DNA of 47,098 bases from contig JAATGU010000010.1 in the NCBI GenBank assembly GCA_015654535.1, forward strand, positions 1 through 47,098, read 5' to 3'. Position 1 is the first letter of the stretch. Each line of letters starts with the position of its first letter. Under the pieces are notes generated by a model. It was not told where the DNA came from. It saw only the letters and a program-made list of their open reading frames with translations, and made no database searches. A program made the translations under genes and the position numbers. This stretch comes from Bacteroidales bacterium. Lineage in GTDB: Bacteria; Bacteroidota; Bacteroidia; Bacteroidales; Bacteroidaceae. Below are positions 26,055-34,561 of this stretch, in pieces.

Positions 26055-28469
26055 TTATCTAGAAACAATTATCGGGCAAGAAAACGTTTTATTATTAACA
26101 ACTATTTTCAAAATATAAGTCCCAGCAGGCACAGTTGCCACATCCATTTCTGATTTCTCTATACTCTTCATCATTACACCACTAAGAGAGTATAATTCTA
26201 AAGATTGAACATCTCCATTTTGAAATGAAACGTGTAATACATCCGATACCGGATTAGGATATATTTGTAGGCCAGAAATCTTGTTTGTAGGTATATAACT
26301 AATTAATCCATCATATAACAATAAATTATCTAAGTAAAATCCTCCCATAGATGTTACTGGCTTATTTTTTTGCTCTAATTTAATTCCTGTAAATGTATAG
26401 CTTTCCCCTTCAGTTAAATTATTTAATGGAACTTCTACATATTTCCATCCAAGAAAGTCTAACTCGGATAACTTTACATATTGGATATCGCTTCCAGAAG
26501 TAAATTGCATATAAATATTATTGCCTGTTAAATCTCCATAAATATGGGCGCCTATAACTTTAGATGAATTCACTACTAATGTAGGAACAGTAACTTTATA
26601 TACGGCATTTCCATCAGATAAATTATTAAATGAATATTGGAAATTATAGGAAGATGTCCCAAACAATTTCTGACTTGTATTACGGATGGCTAAAGCAGAT
26701 GCAACATCAACACTAGCTTCAGCGTCATATGTAAACAAATTAGAAGCTTCAAACTCTTCAGCAATTGTTTTATCTGTAACTTTTACATCAGATGCCTTAA
26801 AAGTATATTCGATAGGTTCTACAATATCAATGCCAACTACATCAATCACATTCCTGTCCAATGTAACCTTATAAGTTTCCCCAGAAACTAAATCGTTATT
26901 CAGCATGAATGAATTAGAGCCATAAGGAGACACCAATTTATTGGTTTTAATTGAACGAGAATTTTTAGCTAATTCAACTCCTTTTGAATCATAAACTTTG
27001 ATTGCATCACGAATTGTTAATGGATCTAATTCTCTGTCAAAACGAAATTCAAAATTGGGTTTCACGTAATATACACTTTCATCATTTGCTTTTGGATAAT
27101 AAGCAAACATTTCCAATCTATTTCTGTTTTTAGTCATAAACTGAAAAGAAAAATCTTGGGTCATGCTAATATTGCCCGGATGTTTGAGGCTTTTATCCAA
27201 TTTAACTGTATAAAGCGTTGATTTTTCATATGGTTTATTGGGTTTAAATAACATTCTATGCTGACTATCTTCAAAAGAAATCGTCCCTTCAACGTTTGGA
27301 ACAATAGAGAAGGCATTAATAGCAGACTCAATATCCACATCCCAATTAAATTCAAATATAATTGGAGTGCTGCACTCAACAGAGTCTGTTAATTCAATCT
27401 TTGGCGAATAATTTATAACCTCAGGAGGAGTATTCCTAATCATATTTAACATAACATTAAAATAGGTTGTTTCATTTGCTTTTACAACAAGTGCTTCAGT
27501 TTGTGGTGTATATCCTTCCATCTCAAATTTTACCTGATAGGTGCCAGGAGCCAAGTTTTTAAATATATAAATACCATTATACAAATCATCTGTGGTATAT
27601 ACCGAATCTCCGGGTGTTAATGTAACTTTTGCTTTACGTAATGGCAATAATTCATCTTTAGTCCCTTTTATCATAAAATAATTTGCTAGGTTTTTGTTAC
27701 GACTGTCATGCACTGTCCCCGCAATATTTCCTGTTGTAATATCACCACCTTTAAAATAAGAGCAAAAAGATTTATAAAAATGCCATGCTTCCAGCCATTT
27801 ATAATCCATATTCATTAGTCGATAAGTCTCAGGAATGTAATCGTGCATAGATCCTTCCGAAATGCATCCTGGAACATTCAATCCACGTAAAACACCATAA
27901 CCATCACTCCATTGCATTGCTGTCCTACCAAAAGTTTTATCTCCACGAACGGTAGGTACTGAAGCCCATGTATTAACCTGATTTGTATATAAATTATTAG
28001 CTATAATCGTACTAATGGCCCTACTTTCATCCGAACAAGGAGTTGGTGTAGGATAAGTTTCCGTATCGCCAACATCAACTCCGGCATAAAGTTGAAGAAC
28101 ATAATTTGTAACTCCAGCATTACTATGAATAGAAAGCATATAATCGGCATCAATCTCATTGGCCATCCGCACAATTTCACTTAGCGATAAATCATCATCC
28201 GTCGTATTTGTCACTCTACTAATATAAACTGTAGCTCCAGCCTTTTTAAGCATATCAACCAGTTGAAGTCCTTTATCCAAATTACTTTGTGATTCCCAAA
28301 AACCATTCTGGTCACCTGAAGCAAAAGGAGCGATTGCTATATTTCGATCATCGCTATCAAAGCCTCCATGTCCAGGATTTACATAAATAGTTGTTCCCTG
28401 CAAATTCTGCGCCATAAGAGCAGTTACCGCGAGCAATATACAAATAACAGTGCTATATATTCTTTTCAT
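26055..28469 (-). CDS. Secreted N-acetylmuramoyl-L-alanine amidase, multidomain, with T9SS sorting tail
   Basis: This is an 804-residue protein. A signal peptide (1-20) precedes an Amidase_3 domain (about 26-240) with zinc ligands His34 (PGHGG), Glu59 and His115 (SIHSN) and the catalytic-type Glu205 (ISEGSMHD). A carboxypeptidase-regulatory-like domain (about 248-340), two Ig-like Big_5 domains (about 345-555) and a jelly-roll-like segment (about 575-715) follow. A Por-type sorting tail ends GTYILKIVVNNK. It would cut stem peptides from MurNAc at the cell surface or outside the cell, producing denuded glycan. It is the last gene of the SusCD-type operon, 13 bp after the TolB-like gene. The domain set suggests action on external rather than own wall. 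Confidence 0.9.
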   Translation of the reverse strand: MKRIYSTVICILLAVTALMAQNLQGTTIYVNPGHGGFDSDDRNIAIAPFASGDQNGFWESQSNLDKGLQLVDMLKKAGATVYISRVTNTTDDDLSLSEIVRMANEIDADYMLSIHSNAGVTNYVLQLYAGVDVGDTETYPTPTPCSDESRAISTIIANNLYTNQVNTWASVPTVRGDKTFGRTAMQWSDGYGVLRGLNVPGCISEGSMHDYIPETYRLMNMDYKWLEAWHFYKSFCSYFKGGDITTGNIAGTVHDSRNKNLANYFMIKGTKDELLPLRKAKVTLTPGDSVYTTDDLYNGIYIFKNLAPGTYQVKFEMEGYTPQTEALVVKANETTYFNVMLNMIRNTPPEVINYSPKIELTDSVECSTPIIFEFNWDVDIESAINAFSIVPNVEGTISFEDSQHRMLFKPNKPYEKSTLYTVKLDKSLKHPGNISMTQDFSFQFMTKNRNRLEMFAYYPKANDESVYYVKPNFEFRFDRELDPLTIRDAIKVYDSKGVELAKNSRSIKTNKLVSPYGSNSFMLNNDLVSGETYKVTLDRNVIDVVGIDIVEPIEYTFKASDVKVTDKTIAEEFEASNLFTYDAEASVDVASALAIRNTSQKLFGTSSYNFQYSFNNLSDGNAVYKVTVPTLVVNSSKVIGAHIYGDLTGNNIYMQFTSGSDIQYVKLSELDFLGWKYVEVPLNNLTEGESYTFTGIKLEQKNKPVTSMGGFYLDNLLLYDGLISYIPTNKISGLQIYPNPVSDVLHVSFQNGDVQSLELYSLSGVMMKSIEKSEMDVATVPAGTYILKIVVNNKTFSCPIIVSR

Positions 28470-28482
28470 ATTAGATTATTTT

Positions 28483-29358
28483 TCAACGATTAATCTCAAT
28501 CTCCATAATGTAAAGCTCCCCTTTTGGGGTAGAATAAGCAATGCGCTGAGAGGTTGCAGAAGCGGCCGGATACAAAGCAATTGTATCATCTGGCGTTAAC
28601 GTTTGCCTGAGTTTACCGTCCAAAGAGGCCATTACTATCTGAGAAGAAGTAATAAAACTACCATTATCTTTATCAACCATACCAACTACATAACTATCGT
28701 CATACCATACTGGTGCATTCAATTTTCCCAAAGAAGCAACCACTTTACCTTCTAAATCACAAACAAATGTCCCTTTGGACGTCGCTGTAAAAAGTATCAT
28801 TTTCCTATTAGGAGAAAGAGAAGTCCAAATATAACCAGCCACCTTACCTACAGGTTCCATTTCAGTTCGCTTCCCATCACGATAAAGTACAATTTTAAGA
28901 TTTTCGGTACTCACAGATACAGAGGATAATGCAGCTGTCTTTTTTATCACTTGTTTCTGAATTATATTCACTTCTTTAAGGCTACGTAACGGTTCGCTAA
29001 GTTTTACTGACTTTCCAGCAGTTTGATCAAAACTCATTAAAGATTTATATTGACGTCCATCCTTTTTAGTAGTCTGCTTATAGTAGATCTTTTTACTATC
29101 ACTGCTAAACATGGGTGAATATCCTGCTCCAGCATCACCTGCAATCACTTTTACTTCACCTGTTTGAATATAGTAAAGATTCAGCCCTTTATAATTTTCC
29201 GTTGTATACAGTAACTGCGTTCCTTCCGGATTAAACACAGGATAAAAAGCTCTTTCTTTTACTTGTGAAGTCAGGGAATAATGGTTCTTTACTTTTACTA
29301 CTTGTCCATATACCATAACGGTACATAGCAATAAAAGAAATATTATTCTTGTTTTCAT
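28483..29358 (-). CDS. Periplasmic TolB/WD40-like beta-propeller protein
   Basis: This 291-residue protein has a signal peptide (about 1-18, VMVYGQ). PD40-like repeats include FYPVFNPEGTQLLYTT (about 38-53), YSPMFSSDSKKIYYK (about 81-95), WTSLSPNRKMILFT and IAYSTPKGELYIME. Such propellers usually bind proteins or peptides. There are no catalytic residues to point to. Spacing of 18 bp and 13 bp from its neighbours shows co-transcription with the amidase. A role as assembly factor or ligand-binding partner for the amidase is a guess. Confidence 0.8.
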   Translation of the reverse strand: MKTRIIFLLLLCTVMVYGQVVKVKNHYSLTSQVKERAFYPVFNPEGTQLLYTTENYKGLNLYYIQTGEVKVIAGDAGAGYSPMFSSDSKKIYYKQTTKKDGRQYKSLMSFDQTAGKSVKLSEPLRSLKEVNIIQKQVIKKTAALSSVSVSTENLKIVLYRDGKRTEMEPVGKVAGYIWTSLSPNRKMILFTATSKGTFVCDLEGKVVASLGKLNAPVWYDDSYVVGMVDKDNGSFITSSQIVMASLDGKLRQTLTPDDTIALYPAASATSQRIAYSTPKGELYIMEIEINR

Positions 29359-29376
29359 AATTAATATAGATTAAAA

Positions 29377-31890
29377 TTAACGCAATACAATTTTTACTAT
29401 TTCAACCTTTTTTCCATAGCGAACTTTAAGTAGATAGATGCCAGAAGAAATACCGTCAAAAGGCAACTGTATATTACCTGATTGATGCAATCCTAGGTCA
29501 ACGTTACTTATCAGTTCCCCAGATAAAGAATAAATATCCATCACAATCTTTTGAGGTTGGTCTAAGGATAGACTCAAAAAGGCTTTCCTATCTGTCACTG
29601 GATTTGGATAGACAAAAGCTGAGCTTGAACCTTCTATGACAGGTATACTTTGCGCTACATCTGAATAAAGAATCGAAAAATCTTTCAACTCAATGGTATA
29701 ATTCTGATTTGCGGTTTGAGTAGATAAATCAATCATAAAATTTAAAGATTTAAACATCAATGGATAGCAAGCCATATCATTTACATCATTCAATAAATTT
29801 GTTATAGGCACTAGCAATGTGTTATCTTGATTTTTCTTTATGTCTGTGAATTCAAGTAATCGTTTTTTATCTTCATTATTAACCGATAGTTCTAAAACAA
29901 CTTTAGTCAAACCTGTTTCTTTAGGATTAAAAACAATCTTTATTGCTGTAGGGAGACTATAGAGTTTTATGTCATTACATATTTGAACATAAGGTGACCT
30001 TCCAGCTGTATAAGTATATGTTAATGAAGAACTTTCATTAGAAGAAATTAAAAAAGGAGTTTTAATACTTGAAGAACTTTTTATAACCCAGTCTGTAGAA
30101 GCAAAATCACCAAACGAACGAACGGTTGTCAATGGAATCTCTACAGTAACCTTCAGACTATCTTTAAAATCGCCAAGAGTCCCTGTGATCAATGTCGTTC
30201 CATTAGAAAGACCTGTAAGTATTCCTTGATCAATACAGCAAATTTTTGGATCCTCAATTTTCCAAGTTAATGAAGATGGATCTACTGTAAATTGCTGTTC
30301 ATTTGACTTAGCCTCAACCTCTATATAATATTTCATTTTATTATCTAACAAAATTGAATCGAGACGAAATGCAACTTTAGATTCTTCAATCAATATTTCT
30401 TTTTCAATTTCAAGCCCATTATAATAAGCTCTCAATTTACCTTTTTGTGGAATAGCAGAAGTTATAAGTTTTTCTCCTTCAACAATTTCTCCCAACGATG
30501 CATCACAACTTAATGTAACACCTTCCAAACTCTCCGTTAGGAGCTCACCATATTGGTTATATGCCAAGAATGATGGTTTATACTGAGCATTAGCGGGTAT
30601 CTTCAATTTAAAATCAGAGAATTCAAATCTTGCTACTTTGCTATCAATTGGTGCAGTGGAAAAAAGCATCCAGCCATTTGCAACAGCTCTTTCGTTGCCA
30701 TCAGAAGGATTATTAACAATATGTCCTTTCAACATCATTTGGGCAGATCCTCCGCCATCCATTGAAGTAGCATTATAAGCTCCTGACGCTTTTAATATTT
30801 CGCACATTGTTTCTGTATTGGCTCCAATTGATCGAGATGACCCACCATCAATCACTATTAAATAAAGTGTTTTACTATCTTGAGACATACCGATACCCGT
30901 ACGCGGATATAACTGCGAGTTATAAGCTTCGTTAGTATTTCTTATTGTTAGTTCGCCATTCTTCATGACCAAAGCATTCCCTGTAACCAAATTTTGTATC
31001 ATCGGTCTCAGTTTATCAGTCCGGGTATAAATTCCCATATTCACTTTTACTTTTTGCCCAATACTCAAATTATCAAGAAAAAGCTGTGCTTTTCCATTTC
31101 CAGACAAAACAGATTCTCCATCTTGGATAGTATTGGCTCCTTTATTTTTTTCAACGCGAACAACCTCACAGAGAATTTCCTTATTTGTTTCCCACTTTTG
31201 CCCATCAACAGGTTTGATAAAGACTTCAGTTCCATCATCATCACTACGAGTCGCTTGCCCCAAATAGCTATTAAAAAAAACCAGTTCATTGGTCTTACGG
31301 ATCCTATTTATTTCCGAAATAGAATAATTTCCTATTCCATCGATCGTTACTTTTCCATCAAACCCCATATCATCTATCCAGACTTTCCGATCAGTATCTA
31401 TAGCAGCAAAACCTATTTCATTAAGAAGTTCTTCTTCAGTAGTACCTCTACCTCTATTCCAATTGTTGGGATCTGTTATCATTTCTCCATCATGTATACT
31501 TCCACTATGAGGAACTCCCAAAAGTTCATCTGGTTGACCTTGACCAGCAACTATCCAAAAATTACCATTGATGCTTCCAACTGGAACATGTCCTTGAGAT
31601 GTCAATCGTTCATAAGCCTGAGTCATATATTCAGTTTTTCCAACATGATCAGATGCTTGGAAAGTTTCAACTGCATTGTATTGATTTCTAAGATCAATAG
31701 TTAGCATATGCACATTCATGGGATATTCCGGGAAAGACATATAAGTATACATTGTCCCTGGAGCCACCTGCCGGTAACTCAAAGTATCAACGACTTTTGA
31801 TACACCTGAGATATCAATAGGGCATCTACCCCATATTGCCGAGCCTGAAATAAGGAGTAGAAATAATAAATAAACCTTTCTCTTTTTCAT
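29377..31890 (-). CDS. NAGPA-type phosphodiester glycosidase with T9SS tail (copy 1)
   Basis: This is an 837-residue protein. A signal peptide (1-21) precedes the NAGPA/DUF2233 domain (about 70-410), with VGSINGNFW near 100, LIVIDGGSS and the signature NATSMDGGGSA near 378, then ERAVANGW. Ig-like domains follow (about 420-590), then a jelly-roll-like region and a sorting tail ending GIYLLKVRYGKK. The family includes the human mannose-6-phosphate uncovering enzyme, which removes GlcNAc from GlcNAc-1-phosphodiesters, and Bacteroides homologues. A longer reading frame starts with TTG at 31944 inside a hairpin loop. The ATG at 31890 directly precedes a normal leader (MKKRKVYLLF) and is chosen. 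Confidence 0.9.
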   Translation of the reverse strand: MKKRKVYLLFLLLISGSAIWGRCPIDISGVSKVVDTLSYRQVAPGTMYTYMSFPEYPMNVHMLTIDLRNQYNAVETFQASDHVGKTEYMTQAYERLTSQGHVPVGSINGNFWIVAGQGQPDELLGVPHSGSIHDGEMITDPNNWNRGRGTTEEELLNEIGFAAIDTDRKVWIDDMGFDGKVTIDGIGNYSISEINRIRKTNELVFFNSYLGQATRSDDDGTEVFIKPVDGQKWETNKEILCEVVRVEKNKGANTIQDGESVLSGNGKAQLFLDNLSIGQKVKVNMGIYTRTDKLRPMIQNLVTGNALVMKNGELTIRNTNEAYNSQLYPRTGIGMSQDSKTLYLIVIDGGSSRSIGANTETMCEILKASGAYNATSMDGGGSAQMMLKGHIVNNPSDGNERAVANGWMLFSTAPIDSKVARFEFSDFKLKIPANAQYKPSFLAYNQYGELLTESLEGVTLSCDASLGEIVEGEKLITSAIPQKGKLRAYYNGLEIEKEILIEESKVAFRLDSILLDNKMKYYIEVEAKSNEQQFTVDPSSLTWKIEDPKICCIDQGILTGLSNGTTLITGTLGDFKDSLKVTVEIPLTTVRSFGDFASTDWVIKSSSSIKTPFLISSNESSSLTYTYTAGRSPYVQICNDIKLYSLPTAIKIVFNPKETGLTKVVLELSVNNEDKKRLLEFTDIKKNQDNTLLVPITNLLNDVNDMACYPLMFKSLNFMIDLSTQTANQNYTIELKDFSILYSDVAQSIPVIEGSSSAFVYPNPVTDRKAFLSLSLDQPQKIVMDIYSLSGELISNVDLGLHQSGNIQLPFDGISSGIYLLKVRYGKKVEIVKIVLR

Positions 31891-31913
31891 TAGTACTTGT
31901 ATTAATAAAAAAA

Positions 31914-31967
31914 CTTGTAGAAAAGAATGAATTGTTCTGTACAAAACAATTCATTCTTTTCTACAAG
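31914..31967. repeat. Perfect 23-bp inverted repeat between the two NAGPA genes
   Basis: Arms 31914-31936 and 31945-31967 are exact reverse complements separated by 8 nt (CTGTACAA). The transcript would form a 23-bp hairpin just before the copy-1 start and after the copy-2 stop. It shares TTCTTTTGTACAAAA-like cores (another half at 31975-31990) with palindromes at 9916-10001. It may be an mRNA-stability or attenuation element, or a repetitive extragenic palindrome. Confidence 0.9.
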
Positions 31968-32004
31968 ACAAATTATTCTTTTGTACAAAAATTAATTAAT
32001 ATCT

Positions 32005-34464
32005 CTATTTGATTATTATTTTCATCACCTCTTTTTTATTTCCTAAAAAGACATTCAACAAATAAGTTCCCGAAGAGAGACCTTGAAGGGGTAATTTAAC
32101 TTCACCTGACTGATAAGTTCCTAAAAAATTAGAACGCAATAACTCTCCGGAAAGAGAGAAAAGACTCATACTAATTTTTTGGGGAGTATCTACTGATATA
32201 GCCAGATAAGCAGCACCATCGGTCACCGGATTTGGATACAATCTCACCTTGGAAACAAGTTCAGGATTTGTAAAACCAACATTTATACTTCCATAATACA
32301 AAGAAAATTCTTTAATAGCTATACTATATTCCACATTCGTCATCTGAGTCGCAGTATTTAACATTAATTTCAATCCCTCAAAATGGATCGGATAAAAAGC
32401 ACGGTCATTTACGCCCGATAAAAAATTCTCCATCTTAAAACTTAACACATAATCTTTTCCCGTTTCAATGCCAGCATATTCAATAGGAGAATAAGTTGTT
32501 TGATTATTTGCTTTCAAAGTTAGAATAGCTTTAGTAATGCCTACATTAGAACTATTCAGTACTATTCGCATAGAATCAGGTATACTGTATAAAGGAGTCT
32601 CTTTGTATAATTGTACATATGGAGAACGACCAGAAGTATAGGTGTATTTTATTGAAGTAGGCAGAGTTAATGAAGTTAGCGTAGCATTCAATATATTAGA
32701 AGAACCTTTCACAGACCAGGAAGACAGGTCTTGATATTTATCAACTGACAATATAGAAGCATCAGGAATTTCAACAGTTACCTTTTGAGTTAATTCCACA
32801 TCACCTAATTTCCCGTGAATAGATGTCACTCCATTAGATATACCTTTCAATATACCATTGTCAACGGAACATATTTCCGGATTGTCCACAGTCCAAGTTA
32901 GAGCCTGGGGTAATAGTGGCATCATTGTTTCACCTACTAATGCTTCCACTTCAACAGGATATGCATGATTTTTATCAACCAGCACAGAATCCAAACGAAG
33001 TGAAGGAATCGTTTCTGTACTAAGTTCTATTTTTATATTTGTTTTTACTCCATTATAATCAGCTTGTAATGTTCCTCCTTGAGAGCCAGATGCAACAAAA
33101 GCACCTACTGAATTTATTTCACCCATTTCTGGCAAACAGGAAAGCGTTACTCCGTTTACGTCTGTATTAATTAACGTCCCATATTGATTATACCCATAAA
33201 AGATGGGAGTAAATACTCCATACTGAGGTAAAGCAATGGAATTGACCGTACATCTTATTTCTGCAATATTATCATCTGCCGGCGACGTGTTTACTGCATA
33301 AATTCCGTTAGCAACAGCTCGTTCCGTACCATCACTTGGATGATTCATAATACCAAATTCTTTAATATACATAGCGCTGGAACCCCCTCCATCAAGATTT
33401 ATAGCATTATATGCTCCTGCACTCTTCATAATATCAGCCAGTTGCTTAGTAGTTGTTCCAGCTGATAACGAATATCGGCCATCTACAACACAAAAATAGA
33501 CTTTACTTTGGTCCATCGAATATCCTATCGACGTACGTGGATGAAGTTCCGCCCAATCATTATCAGTAACCTGTCCCGATTGAAGAATCATTCGATCACC
33601 TCCTACCATAGCACGTATCTGAGGAGCAGCTCCTAAACTTGAAGGATTAATTCCGATATAAAGTTCCACTTCATCATTTATTTTCATCTGACTCAAAAAA
33701 TCTACGGCAGTTCCATTAGCAGAAAGGACAGCATGATTGGCTAATATTTTCATGTTCCCCTTCCCCGATTCTATATTAACAACCTTTACTTTAATCTTTG
33801 TATTTACATTCCAATTTGTATTCTCTGGCAACTCAACAAGGACTTCCGTTCCATATTTATTTGTATGCGTATAGTTTCCATTAAAAGTATTATAAAGAAT
33901 CAATTGGTTGGTACCTCTTGAGCCGTTAATATCATTAATTGTTAATGTTTGACTATTATATGTACAAGAACTTCCTGTAAAAGTAAAATTATCCAATAAA
34001 GGCAAATTACCAGCAAATGCAATATGAGGAGTATTATTGGGAGTCCGAGCTATCTGCCCTTCCACAATACATCCGTGAATCGGATATCCGTTATTTGCTG
34101 TTGAAGTATCAAAAAAATCAGCATTTGTTCCAGCAAAATACACAGCCCCTTCCTTACTCTTACGAATTGCCATGGCTGAAGTTTTCTCAGTTGTGATAGT
34201 TGAATCTTTTCCCAAAACAGATTCAAAACGTATATATGGATTATTAGCATCAACTTCTAAGATAAAGGCACGCAATGCCTTGTCTGAAGTATAATACTTT
34301 AATGCTGAATAATATGAACCAGGTCCAACCTTAAGATGAGATAGGGTATCTATTTGATAAACAACGCCACCAATAGTAATCTCACTGCTCCCTATAGCAA
34401 AAGAGGTTGTGCAAATATAAAAAACAAAAAGTAAAAAAGTAAATATATTTTTCATAAAAGACAT
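32005..34464 (-). CDS. NAGPA-type phosphodiester glycosidase with T9SS tail (copy 2)
   Basis: This 819-residue protein is collinear with the next gene: leader (about 1-24, starting either at Met1 or Met4), NAGPA domain (about 75-395), Ig-like domains, jelly-roll-like region and a tail ending GTYLLNVFLGNKK. The signature is INLDGGGSSAMYI near 358, with FAGTNADFFD near 111 and CVVDGRYS. The two copies share order and many motifs (for example TYTSGRSPYVQL versus TYTAGRSPYVQI), so they arose by tandem duplication. Like copy 1 it should hydrolyse a sugar-1-phosphodiester outside the cell; different linkages may be served by the two. Confidence 0.9.
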   Translation of the reverse strand: MSFMKNIFTFLLFVFYICTTSFAIGSSEITIGGVVYQIDTLSHLKVGPGSYYSALKYYTSDKALRAFILEVDANNPYIRFESVLGKDSTITTEKTSAMAIRKSKEGAVYFAGTNADFFDTSTANNGYPIHGCIVEGQIARTPNNTPHIAFAGNLPLLDNFTFTGSSCTYNSQTLTINDINGSRGTNQLILYNTFNGNYTHTNKYGTEVLVELPENTNWNVNTKIKVKVVNIESGKGNMKILANHAVLSANGTAVDFLSQMKINDEVELYIGINPSSLGAAPQIRAMVGGDRMILQSGQVTDNDWAELHPRTSIGYSMDQSKVYFCVVDGRYSLSAGTTTKQLADIMKSAGAYNAINLDGGGSSAMYIKEFGIMNHPSDGTERAVANGIYAVNTSPADDNIAEIRCTVNSIALPQYGVFTPIFYGYNQYGTLINTDVNGVTLSCLPEMGEINSVGAFVASGSQGGTLQADYNGVKTNIKIELSTETIPSLRLDSVLVDKNHAYPVEVEALVGETMMPLLPQALTWTVDNPEICSVDNGILKGISNGVTSIHGKLGDVELTQKVTVEIPDASILSVDKYQDLSSWSVKGSSNILNATLTSLTLPTSIKYTYTSGRSPYVQLYKETPLYSIPDSMRIVLNSSNVGITKAILTLKANNQTTYSPIEYAGIETGKDYVLSFKMENFLSGVNDRAFYPIHFEGLKLMLNTATQMTNVEYSIAIKEFSLYYGSINVGFTNPELVSKVRLYPNPVTDGAAYLAISVDTPQKISMSLFSLSGELLRSNFLGTYQSGEVKLPLQGLSSGTYLLNVFLGNKKEVMKIIIK

Positions 34465-34508
34465 TTTTATATATTGGAGTAAAGATCTCAGGAAGAAATA
34501 AGGAAAGA

Positions 34509-34543
34509 AATAGAAAGGGAACTTAAAGTTTACCCTTTCTATT
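34509..34543. terminator. Intra-operon hairpin, possible weak terminator or processing site
   Basis: AATAGAAAGGG (34509-34519) and CCCTTTCTATT (34533-34543) are perfect 11-nt arms with a 13-nt loop. On the minus strand it follows the beta-propeller gene and precedes NAGPA copy 2, with only a short T-rich stretch after it. This could reduce downstream transcript or protect the upstream one. Confidence 0.5.
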
Positions 34544-34561
34544 ATTAGTACAAATTAGGAG

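Noticed and set aside
30994..31704. Plus-strand open frame of 236 codons
   Set aside because: It lies wholly antisense to the NAGPA domain, which has clear family motifs. The frame's own translation shows no family features.
31891..31944. Longer start (TTG) for NAGPA copy 1
   Set aside because: It would begin in the loop of the perfect hairpin and place 18 extra residues before a normal signal peptide that has its own ATG.
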